From Gemmatimonadota bacterium (GTDB taxonomy: Bacteria; JAAXHH01), in the NCBI GenBank assembly GCA_009838645.1, contig VXRC01000047.1:1-64000 (forward strand): a DNA stretch of 64,000 nt. Reading direction: 5' to 3'. The notes below the pieces were generated by a model. That model worked only from the letters and a program-made list of their open reading frames with translations, had not been told where the DNA came from and searched no databases. Positions 56,690 through 64,000 of the stretch are shown piece after piece (the stretch's first letter is position 1; every line of letters begins with the position of its first letter). Both the position numbers and the translations under genes were made by a program.

Positions 56690-57489
56690 TGTGATTCGCC
56701 GCCCACGACGTCCTGGAAGAAACCTAGCTCGAGGAGGCGGTCAAGCCAGCGTTGCCTCTTCGGACTGCCATCGGCGTTTGCGATCCAGTACGGGTCGACG
56801 AGGGGATCGCCGGGCCGGTGGTACGTGGTGGTCGCCTTGCCGTTGCTCGCCCCCTGCTTCCGGGTTGCCTCGAGTTCCTCCGGTGTACCGGGATTGTTGT
56901 AGTATACACAGGTGCACATGCGCCGGTCGTTGGACCCTCCGTAGCTGGCGTGCCACAACCTCAGATCGAATCCGACCACGTCCCCCGGTTCCGATGCGCA
57001 GACGTGGGACGGCACATCCTCGATGGGCAGGCCGAATTCGGGCATGCCCCGTTTCAATTCGTCGTGGTAGGGATTTCGGTGGGAACCCGGAATGACGCGC
57101 AGCGCCCCGGTCTCCGGTCCGACGGGTTGCAGGTAGTAGGCGAACTTGATGCCGTACTGGTGGATGCTGTGAGTATCCGGATGCCATCTCGTATCGCCCA
57201 CGTACCGGTTCGCGTCGGACGCGACCCCCAGCGTATCGGCGCCATAGAGTTGCTCGGCGATACCGCACAGTCGTCCGTCCTCCAGCAGGCTCGCGAAGAA
57301 GGGCGTGGATCTGCCCATCATCGTGACCCAGTGGCGGACCTTGCCGTCGAAGGGCAGGTGACGGTAGGCGGCTTTCAGGCCGTGGTCGAACTCCTTGTTG
57401 ATCACGGCCAGTTCGTCCGGCGTGAAGACCTGGCGCAATACGACGAAACCGAAGGTCTTGTAGTGCCGGTACTGTTGTTCGGTCAACAT
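56686..57489 (-). CDS. Phytanoyl-CoA dioxygenase (PhyH) family protein
   Basis: 267 residues, Fe(II)/2-oxoglutarate dioxygenase fold. The metal triad is H-x-D in RWHPDTHSIHQYG and the distal His in DLRLWHASYGGSNDR; the following Arg would bind 2-oxoglutarate. TGALRVIPGSHRNPYH is the family landmark. Such genes are numerous in Poribacteria and Latescibacteria-like genomes. Coupled to the aldolase gene. Confidence 0.9.
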   Translation of the reverse strand: MLTEQQYRHYKTFGFVVLRQVFTPDELAVINKEFDHGLKAAYRHLPFDGKVRHWVTMMGRSTPFFASLLEDGRLCGIAEQLYGADTLGVASDANRYVGDTRWHPDTHSIHQYGIKFAYYLQPVGPETGALRVIPGSHRNPYHDELKRGMPEFGLPIEDVPSHVCASEPGDVVGFDLRLWHASYGGSNDRRMCTCVYYNNPGTPEELEATRKQGASNGKATTTYHRPGDPLVDPYWIANADGSPKRQRWLDRLLELGFFQDVVGGESQ

Positions 57490-57522
57490 GACGCGGCTCC
57501 TTCATCTCCAGGTTGCGGATTC

Positions 57523-58236
57523 CTATAAACGGCGCAATATACGCTGCAGGCGCAGCCACCAGACGATCCAGACCGCTTCGTTGATCACGCCCTGGGAAAG
57601 CTTCGAGGTACCCGAACGCCGGTCTACGAAGATGATGGGAATTTCACGCATGCGGTATCCCTTGCGCCAGCACCGGAAGTTCATCTCGATCTGGAAGGCG
57701 TACCCGTCGGACCGAACGCTGTCCAGGTCGATATGTTCGAGTACTTCCCGCCGGAAGCACTTGAATCCCGACGTGGTGTCCCGGATGGTCATGCCCGTGA
57801 TCACGCGGGTATAGATGTTGGCGATATAGCTGAGCAATAGCCGGGACATGGGCCAGTTCACCACGTTGATGCCGCTGATGTACCGGGAACCGATCACCAC
57901 GTCGCAGGACGCGATCTCCTCGATGAACTCGGGGATCGTGGCGGGGTCGTGGGAGAAGTCCGCATCCATCTCGAATACGCAGTCCACGTCCTGCTGGATG
58001 GCGTGCTTGAAACCCGCCACGTAGGCGGAGCCCAACCCCAGCTTCTCGGGTCGATGCAAGACGCTGATTCTCTCGTTCTCCGCGGCCATTCTATCGGCCA
58101 GCTTTCCCGTCCCGTCCGGCGAGTTGTCATCCACCACGAGCACCCGGACATCCGGATCCAGTGCCATCAATTCGGGCAGAAGCCGCCGCATGTTCTCGAG
58201 TTCGTTGTAGGTGGGGACGATGATCAGGGATTTCAT
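57523..58236 (-). CDS. Polyprenol-phosphate mannosyltransferase-like GT2 enzyme
   Basis: 237 residues. GT-A fold: VPTYNELENMRRLLPEL, VVDDNSPDGTG, MDADFSHDP, and the FVDRRSGTSKLS segment typical of dolichol- or polyprenol-phosphate mannose synthases (Dpm1). No membrane helix, like the soluble Dpm1 type. It lies beside a YfhO protein, and such pairs are thought to supply and use lipid-linked sugars. Confidence 0.9.
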   Translation of the reverse strand: MKSLIIVPTYNELENMRRLLPELMALDPDVRVLVVDDNSPDGTGKLADRMAAENERISVLHRPEKLGLGSAYVAGFKHAIQQDVDCVFEMDADFSHDPATIPEFIEEIASCDVVIGSRYISGINVVNWPMSRLLLSYIANIYTRVITGMTIRDTTSGFKCFRREVLEHIDLDSVRSDGYAFQIEMNFRCWRKGYRMREIPIIFVDRRSGTSKLSQGVINEAVWIVWWLRLQRILRRL

Positions 58237-58251
58237 GGTTTCCGGTCGGTT

Positions 58252-60717
58252 TCAGGCCCGGTTCTTCAGGTTTTTTCTGATGCGCATGGCACCCGCGGCG
58301 ATCAACCCGGCCAGCACCAGCGCGCTGGCGATCCGGCTCACCAGGTGGCCCGCCGTGAAGCTCGCCGGTTCGAACGTCATGACCACCTCGTGGCGCCCCT
58401 CCGGGACGGCCACGGAGCGAAGCACGTAGTTGGTTTGGAGTATTTCGGCAGGATGACCGTCCATTGTGGCCCGCCACCCGGCTGGATAGTAGATCTCGCT
58501 CAATACCAGCAGACAACGCGCGGCCGCATCCACGGTCATCTCGATGCGGTGCGGCGTGTGAAGCGTGATCTCCACCGATGAATTACCCAGCGGACCGAGT
58601 TGGTCCCCGACGGCATTTTCCAGTATCGCGTATTCGCCGGGACGGAACCCGGGATCTCTCATCGCTTCGAAGATGGCGTCCTTCTCGGCGATGACGCGCA
58701 CGCTGTCCACCAGGAAGGCCCTCGGCAGTGCGGTCTCGTTCCGGTAGAGGTAACTGCCTTCGGACTCGACCAAGGAAGTAAGTCCTTCGGCCTGAAGGGG
58801 TTGCCGGGAAACCAGGTACCTGGTATTCAGCATGTTCAGCACCGGAAAAGAACTGAACCCGACCTCGTCCATGAGTTCCTGGTAGACCCCCAGTTTCGCC
58901 GCGTGGTAGCCTCCGATGCTGGAGATGCCGAAGTAGCCGAACTCATTCGAAGAGAATTCGGAGAGCGGCAGGATGCGATAGGGGCCGGGATCGTCTTTCA
59001 GTGCCTTCACGACTTCGGTTTCCCGTGCGGCATAGTAGGCTTCGATCCGCGCGGGATCATCCTCGGGGTTCACGACCCGAGAGGCTACGAGCAAAAGATC
59101 GACGACGACCAGGGCGCCCAACCCCGCGGCCAACAGCCTGGGACTCGTCTTGCGGGTGGCATAGATCAATGCGGACGCCGCGCAAAGCAAAAGCACCATG
59201 ATCCACAAGTCGCCCATGAGCCGATAGAAACGCATTGCATTGACTCCGGCATGGTAATCGGCGTTGGTCACCATGGCGCTGCGTGCCCCGTGCGCTGCGT
59301 CGGCCTCTGTGTAGACGCCAGTCATGAAGGACTGGAAGGAGGATTCGAACACGGTCAGCGCCAGGACGAGCAGCAGTGCCCCACCCGCGACGACACACAG
59401 CCTTTTCGCGAAACTCCCAAGCGTGTCTTTGCCTGCCCGCATACGCTCGAGCAGTGCATGCACGCCGTAACCGGCGAGGAGCGCTACGGCGAACTGCGAC
59501 AGGACAAGGATCATGACGGGCGCGCGGAACTTGCCGAAGAAGGGTACGAAATGGAGCATGACGTAGGATACGGGCGGCAGGTGCCGTCCAAAGGACACCA
59601 GGAGGGCCAGGACCGCCGCGATGACCAGGAACAGGGTCATGCGCGATCTGTTCAGCACGATGCCCGCCACGGCCAGGACCACGACGACGATGCCCAGGTA
59701 GTTCGGGAAATCGGTAAACGGCATGTCGCCCCAGTAAAGGGGACCGCCGAAACCGGCAAAGGATGGGATGATGAAGGTCAGGATTTCAACCGGCGGGAAC
59801 GACCAGCTCGTGGCGAAGGGCACGTTCACATCGCTGCCCCCCACGGAAAGGCCGCGGGCGGAGTGCTGCGCGTATTCCTGCATGGGCAAGACCAGCACGG
59901 CCGCGACGGCAACGGCCAGTACGACGCCGCCGGCAAACAGCGCGGATTTCCTGACTATACGGCCTGCGGACGTTTTGTCTCGCAGGTCGTTCACCACCGC
60001 GTAAACGGCGTACAGGCCGATTAACATGGCCGTGTAGAAGGCAATCTGCGGATGGAAGGAACTCAGCTGAGAGCCCAGGGCCGCACCGAGCAACAACATG
60101 TCGAAGGGCCGTCCGCGGTCAAAGACGCGGTACGCGGCCAGGAATACCAGCGGTACGTGCATGAAGCAGATGAACCGGTTGGCATGTTCAGTGGCCATCA
60201 TGTGGGTGGAAAAGACGAAGGCCGTCGCCGCGACGAAAGATGCCGGCCCGGAGAGCGACAAAGCGCGCGCAAGAAAGAACATGGACACTGCGCCGAGAAG
60301 CAGGTGGAAGAAGAATCGTCCGTGCAGCGCGTCGATGAGCCGGTCCGGCAGGACGGCGTTGACCAGGGCTTCGAAACTGTACTGCAGATGGTGATATGTG
60401 CCGCTGGCCTGGAAGGGCATGCCGCCGAAGATGTGGGGGTACCAGAGCGGCGTTTCGTCGAACGCTTCTTCGAAATCCTGCGCGAAACGGTCAAATGGTA
60501 TGGCCTGTCCGATGAAATCGGGCCGGATGTCCACCTTCCCCTCGAGGATGTAGCCGCGATACACGAAGACGGCAAGCGCCGCGATGATCAGGCACAGCAG
60601 GAGATTCCCTAGATAAGGTTGGAGCTTTCGGGCTTTCGGGCTTCCTGGCCGACCGGTGGTCACGCTCGTTCTACGCTGCCCTGAAGTTGTAGCAGTGGAT
60701 TTGCGTTTCGCCATCAC
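58252..60717 (-). CDS. YfhO-family membrane protein
   Basis: 821 residues with about 12 membrane helices in the first two thirds, starting at about 36-51, and a soluble beta-rich region near 640-780 before a final helix. In Gram-positive bacteria YfhO/CsbB pairs glycosylate lipoteichoic acid from lipid-linked sugars, and the family resembles GT-C enzymes. The acidic loop near EDFEEAFDETPLWYPH could hold the catalytic site. Role in surface glycosylation inferred. Confidence 0.85.
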   Translation of the reverse strand: MMAKRKSTATTSGQRRTSVTTGRPGSPKARKLQPYLGNLLLCLIIAALAVFVYRGYILEGKVDIRPDFIGQAIPFDRFAQDFEEAFDETPLWYPHIFGGMPFQASGTYHHLQYSFEALVNAVLPDRLIDALHGRFFFHLLLGAVSMFFLARALSLSGPASFVAATAFVFSTHMMATEHANRFICFMHVPLVFLAAYRVFDRGRPFDMLLLGAALGSQLSSFHPQIAFYTAMLIGLYAVYAVVNDLRDKTSAGRIVRKSALFAGGVVLAVAVAAVLVLPMQEYAQHSARGLSVGGSDVNVPFATSWSFPPVEILTFIIPSFAGFGGPLYWGDMPFTDFPNYLGIVVVVLAVAGIVLNRSRMTLFLVIAAVLALLVSFGRHLPPVSYVMLHFVPFFGKFRAPVMILVLSQFAVALLAGYGVHALLERMRAGKDTLGSFAKRLCVVAGGALLLVLALTVFESSFQSFMTGVYTEADAAHGARSAMVTNADYHAGVNAMRFYRLMGDLWIMVLLLCAASALIYATRKTSPRLLAAGLGALVVVDLLLVASRVVNPEDDPARIEAYYAARETEVVKALKDDPGPYRILPLSEFSSNEFGYFGISSIGGYHAAKLGVYQELMDEVGFSSFPVLNMLNTRYLVSRQPLQAEGLTSLVESEGSYLYRNETALPRAFLVDSVRVIAEKDAIFEAMRDPGFRPGEYAILENAVGDQLGPLGNSSVEITLHTPHRIEMTVDAAARCLLVLSEIYYPAGWRATMDGHPAEILQTNYVLRSVAVPEGRHEVVMTFEPASFTAGHLVSRIASALVLAGLIAAGAMRIRKNLKNRA

Positions 60718-60741
60718 GATGCTCTATCGGTGGTATATGTG

Positions 60742-61662
60742 TTACGAATGGTTACGAAGGTAATGGTACGGCACCGCAAAGTCTACTATGTGCCTGCTTC
60801 TTATTTGCTTTAGTGGTCGTGTGGAGTATGCGGTCGTGTCCTTAAAGATTACAAACATCATACTATTGTAGGACATAACGCGACTGGCAAAGCTATCCAG
60901 GTGGATCAGGAACTCCATCGAACGTTGCCCAAACAGGACTCGTAACAAAGGCAATGAGCGGTTGTAAAGATTCCACAAAGGCTTGAAACGACTATGGTTA
61001 CGTGGCATCGCTTCTACAATTAACCCCAAAGGCTTTAAAAACGGGTTGTTCATTTTTGTTCGGGTAATATCAAACCCGCGAGACTCAAGGTAATCAAGTG
61101 AACTTAAGCTAAATGATCGTAAATGGGCATGTGGTTGGGTGCGATGTTTCTCTACATGTTTTTGGGACTCATGAGGGAGCGTAATGATCACCGCTTTTCT
61201 ACTTACACGAACCAATTGCTCCACGGCCGTTTCGAAATCCTGAACGTGTTCCAGCACTTCACTACACAACACGATGTCAAAGGAATCTGTCTCAAAAGGC
61301 AGGTCCTGAACGTCTATGGCTTGAGAATCTACATTGTATATCTCATCCGCTCGATCGCATGCTTCTTGAGACAAATCGCAACTTTTTACGCCTGCGCCAA
61401 AAAGATGTCGTACCATCGCGCCTTTATAGCCTTCCGCGCCGCCCACATCAATGAGGCTTTCGAAGGTAAAGTGAGACAGCATATGCATAATGTGATATGT
61501 AATTATATATCGATGCAGCAGGCTTTTTTCACAATGCCCCATGCGGAAGCCATAGATTGGCTGATGGGCAAAATAGACGCCCTGACTATCGGTCTGCCTG
61601 AATCTAACGTCGAGCCAGTCCCGGGTTTTCTGTGTGTAATCATTCATAAAGCAGGTTTTCAT
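60742..61662 (-). CDS. Class I SAM methyltransferase
   Basis: 306 residues. SAM site LIDVGGAEGYKGAMVRHLFG, acidic end DVQDLPFETDSFDIVLCSEVLEHV, and a C-terminal part without clear motifs. Base composition is lower in GC than its neighbours, so it may have been acquired separately. It is in the glycan gene run and probably modifies a sugar or lipid intermediate; the substrate is unknown. Confidence 0.83.
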   Translation of the reverse strand: MKTCFMNDYTQKTRDWLDVRFRQTDSQGVYFAHQPIYGFRMGHCEKSLLHRYIITYHIMHMLSHFTFESLIDVGGAEGYKGAMVRHLFGAGVKSCDLSQEACDRADEIYNVDSQAIDVQDLPFETDSFDIVLCSEVLEHVQDFETAVEQLVRVSRKAVIITLPHESQKHVEKHRTQPHAHLRSFSLSSLDYLESRGFDITRTKMNNPFLKPLGLIVEAMPRNHSRFKPLWNLYNRSLPLLRVLFGQRSMEFLIHLDSFASRVMSYNSMMFVIFKDTTAYSTRPLKQIRSRHIVDFAVPYHYLRNHS

Positions 61663-61665
61663 CCT

Positions 61666-62601
61666 TCAGTTGACCGGGATCTTGAATCCTTCATGTATTC
61701 CACGATGAAGCGATTGAAGACGGGACCATTTCCGATGCACGAGCAGGGGAAGGGCCGGCCGAAGATAGCGATACAGAAAAAGATAGGGCAGGAACGCAAA
61801 CAGATACAGCAGAAGCGGCACGTTTTTTCTCGCGAAGAGTATCCGGCTTCGTACCATATGATGCATATAGAACGGACTATTGAAACCGGCCGTTTGCGAC
61901 CCCTTGTGGTGGACAACGGCCTCTGACACCAAAAGCAGCCTGTAACCGGCTTTCCGCGCCTTCAGTCCCCAGTCGAAGTCTTCGAAATAACAGAAATAGT
62001 CCTCGTCCATCAGTCCGACCTCTTCCAGGACGGCGCGTTTTACGAGAAGCGCCGTTCCCGTAACATAGGGCATTTCGCCGCGATGATCGTACTGGCCACG
62101 GTCCTCTTCGCCATGTCCGATCAGGAATCCCTGGGCCAGCCACGGGATGGTGCGGGTACCGGCCGAGTCGAGAACACCGTCCTTTCCGTACTGGAGAATC
62201 TTCGGCCCGGCCATGCCGGTATCGCCGGAGCGTTCGCCGGAGCGTTCGCCGGAGCGTTCCGCGGTTGCGACAAGCAACGAAAGCGCGTCGGGTTCCACGA
62301 CCGTGTCGTTGTTCAACAGGAACACGTAGTCGGTGTCTGTTGATAGAGCATGGCGCATCCCCTGGTTGCTGCCGCGGACGAATCCCCTGTTTTCCGCGTT
62401 GCGGATCAGCGTCAAAGGCAGGTGTTCACGTCCCCACCGCTCGATGGCCTCGGGCGAGCCGTCGGTCGAACCATTATCCACGACCACGATCGAGAAGGAA
62501 GGGTAGTTCATTCGCGCCAGGGAATCCAGGCACTCCAGGGTATCCGCTTCCCGGTTCCAGTTGAGTATGACGATGGTGACGTGGGGTTCGGAAGGATTCA
62601 T
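61666..62601 (-). CDS. GT2-family glycosyltransferase
   Basis: 311 residues, WcaA/rhamnosyltransferase-like. VTIVILNWNREADTLECL, VVDNGSTDGSPEAI, and FLLNNDTVVEPDAL (the DxD-like NND) define the GT-A domain, with MDEDYFCYFEDFDWGLKARKAGY following. Near residue 120 an in-frame 12-bp tandem repeat gives RSGERSGERSG. It ends three bases before the methyltransferase start. Confidence 0.9.
   Translation of the reverse strand: MNPSEPHVTIVILNWNREADTLECLDSLARMNYPSFSIVVVDNGSTDGSPEAIERWGREHLPLTLIRNAENRGFVRGSNQGMRHALSTDTDYVFLLNNDTVVEPDALSLLVATAERSGERSGERSGDTGMAGPKILQYGKDGVLDSAGTRTIPWLAQGFLIGHGEEDRGQYDHRGEMPYVTGTALLVKRAVLEEVGLMDEDYFCYFEDFDWGLKARKAGYRLLLVSEAVVHHKGSQTAGFNSPFYMHHMVRSRILFARKNVPLLLYLFAFLPYLFLYRYLRPALPLLVHRKWSRLQSLHRGIHEGFKIPVN
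62223..62258 (-). repeat. Three 12-bp tandem repeats inside the GT2 gene
   Basis: CGCCGGAGCGTT three times in a row on the plus strand, in frame, adding R-S-G-E units to the protein without breaking it. Confidence 0.9.
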
Positions 62602-62610
62602 ATTTAAGGT

Positions 62611-64000
62611 TCATTCCGTTGATCGGAGCGGAACGCCCATCTTCCTCACCAGGCCCCGAACGTACGCCTTCTCCGGTTTCTCCAGCAGGGAAAACGCGTA
62701 GAAGAGATAGGCGGCGGCGCCCAGGATGACCAGGGCGCCGCCCAGTGTGACCAGGGCGCCGCCGACCTCGACCCGATCGAGGGTCCAACGCGCCGCGCCG
62801 AAGAAGACCGACGAAAGGACGATGAGCATGACATACGGTTTCCAGGGGAGGAGCGCGCTTACGGGTTGCTTCAGCAGCCGGGCGTAGCGGGCCAGGTAGT
62901 AGATCCATCCGGCGGCGGTCCCGCACAGGGTGGCCAGGGCCGCGCCCCACAGGCCGAAGGCTTTGATGAACACCAGGTTGCCCGCGACGTTGACGATCAG
63001 CATGGCGGCCGCGGCCTGGACGATGATCGCGTTCCGGTCGAGGGCCCGGGCGAGCACGTCCGGGCTGTTGAAGCGGAGCAGGAGGAGCAGGGCGTAGATG
63101 CCCAGGACCCGGTGGCCCTCGAAGTAGGCGTCCGGGAGGATGAGCCGGTACAGCACGTCGGAGAAGAGAAAGACGAAGATCCCCGCGGGGACGATGGCGA
63201 TCATGCCGTACCTGGAGCACTTGCGCCATAGGGCGGCCATGGACGGATGATCACCGTTTTCGGCGTAACCCACGTAGGTGGAAAAGAACACCGAACCGAA
63301 CACGCTCATCAGGATGCCGGCAATGGGCAGTTCGATGGCCGAAACGCTGTAGATCGCGAAGCTGGAGGCGCCCAGGAAAGCGCTGATCATGATTTTGTCC
63401 AGGCTCCCGTTGATGAAGGGGATGAATCCCGCGACGCCCAGCCCGAAGGCGTAGCGGTACTGGGCCCGGGTCTCGATGCCCCGCAGCCGGAAGGACAGCA
63501 GCTTCCTGTTGTGCAGGACGATTCCGTATAGCAGGGACTGGATCCCTTCCAGGACGACGATCAGCAGGATGAGCGGGTAGATGGCCGCGATCAGGCCCGA
63601 GAACAGCGCACCGGCGATGGCCAGGATGCGCAGGAGGTACTGAAACACGCGCAGGCCGCTGGCGGCGGCCGTGTGACCGCTTCCGACCAGGGCGTTGTGG
63701 GCGGTCATGTTGACGAAGAGGAACAGGGCGATCAGGAGATAGGCGCCGATCTCCCGGAGATAGGGACCCAGTTCCGTGTGGATGAGCACATAGGGGTCGA
63801 TCACGCCTTCGAAGAGCAGGATGAGAACCAGGAAGATCAGCGAGCAACTGGCCAGGGTGTTCCCCACGTACCTGCGGGCGTCCGGGCCGTATTTGCCCGA
63901 TATGAAGAAGAAGACGCTCTCGATCAGTCCGGCGGCGAACAGGTAGGCGATTCCGGCCGCCAGAATGCCGTAGCGGTAGGGCGCCAGGTATTCCGGGTCG
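62611..64000 (-). CDS. Wzx/MATE-like polysaccharide flippase (5' end beyond window)
   Basis: At least 463 residues; the reading frame stays open to the window edge, so the true start is outside and an internal GTG at 63867 is not the start. About 12 membrane helices, with patterns such as FLFVNMTAHNALVGSGHT and YALLLLLRFNSPDVLARAL typical of the O-antigen/teichoic acid flippase superfamily. It would move lipid-linked sugars across the inner membrane and fits the glycosyltransferase and methyltransferase genes that follow. Confidence 0.85.
   Translation of the reverse strand, partial: DPEYLAPYRYGILAAGIAYLFAAGLIESVFFFISGKYGPDARRYVGNTLASCSLIFLVLILLFEGVIDPYVLIHTELGPYLREIGAYLLIALFLFVNMTAHNALVGSGHTAAASGLRVFQYLLRILAIAGALFSGLIAAIYPLILLIVVLEGIQSLLYGIVLHNRKLLSFRLRGIETRAQYRYAFGLGVAGFIPFINGSLDKIMISAFLGASSFAIYSVSAIELPIAGILMSVFGSVFFSTYVGYAENGDHPSMAALWRKCSRYGMIAIVPAGIFVFLFSDVLYRLILPDAYFEGHRVLGIYALLLLLRFNSPDVLARALDRNAIIVQAAAAMLIVNVAGNLVFIKAFGLWGAALATLCGTAAGWIYYLARYARLLKQPVSALLPWKPYVMLIVLSSVFFGAARWTLDRVEVGGALVTLGGALVILGAAAYLFYAFSLLEKPEKAYVRGLVRKMGVPLRSTE

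Overview
The window is a piece of a bacterial chromosome. It has an rRNA operon end, a complete F-type ATP synthase operon, ruvCAB, ispDF and parAB, and most of it is GC-rich with dense co-directional operons and many TTG/GTG starts. The mix of genes fits the FCB superphylum or a neighbouring candidate phylum such as Latescibacterota: an 800-residue FtsX-type permease, a YfhO membrane protein, a phytanoyl-CoA dioxygenase beside an HpcH/HpaI aldolase, and a bactofilin beside an M23 peptidase. That placement is my inference at low confidence; no 16S sequence is present.

Region 1 (1-398): the 3' end of 23S rRNA, a complete 5S rRNA and an intrinsic terminator.

Region 2 (678-21305, all on the minus strand) is the main discovery, a peptide natural-product (RiPP) locus with its own two-component regulators. 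In transcription order it holds a PDZ-sensor histidine kinase, two NarL/FixJ response regulators, a secreted S41 protease, and a 58-residue precursor peptide at 14625-14801. Next come a radical-SAM/SPASM maturase, an FtsX-type permease, a cytoplasmic subtilase fused to a P-loop domain, an acyl-carrier-like protein and an ABC exporter. The run ends with a papain-fold/glycosyltransferase fusion, a GT4 glycosyltransferase, an HlyD adaptor and a MacB/LolD-type ATPase. The precursor core is two copies of the decapeptide C-x-L-G-x-C-x-P-L-x, so its four cysteines are exactly five residues apart. A palindrome TAGGG-N5-CCCTA occurs three times, each time just upstream of a -10 element, in front of response regulator 1, the S41/precursor/maturase unit, and the HlyD/ATPase unit. 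These look like one regulon. Most of the island is visibly richer in AT than the flanks, but the HlyD/ATPase pair is GC-rich like the rest of the chromosome.

Region 3 (21857-32412, plus strand): an EF-G paralogue, two oligopeptide-transporter ATPases, a PfkB sugar kinase, a YheC/D-type ATP-grasp protein, FolC, a TPR-parvulin protein and thioredoxin reductase.

Region 4 (32479-45893): CysE on the minus strand; then on the plus strand an S55 (SpoIVB-like) protein, a beta-propeller protein, a YebC-family regulator, RuvC-RuvA-RuvB, QueA, a small membrane protein, IspD, IspF, ParA and ParB.

Region 5 (45955-54801): an M23 peptidase and a bactofilin, then atpZ-I-B-E-F-H-A-G-D-C. The c subunit carries residues that in other families bind Na+.

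Region 6 (54847-64000): a methyltransferase on the plus strand, then minus-strand genes for an aldolase, a phytanoyl-CoA dioxygenase, a dolichol-phosphate-mannose-synthase-like enzyme, YfhO, a methyltransferase, a GT2 glycosyltransferase and a flippase cut by the window edge. This looks like surface-glycan biosynthesis.

A recurring oddity is short tandem duplication, both just after stop codons and as in-frame low-complexity inserts in conserved enzymes such as QueA, PfkB, bactofilin and S55. No tRNA, CRISPR array, insertion sequence or phage gene was recognised.
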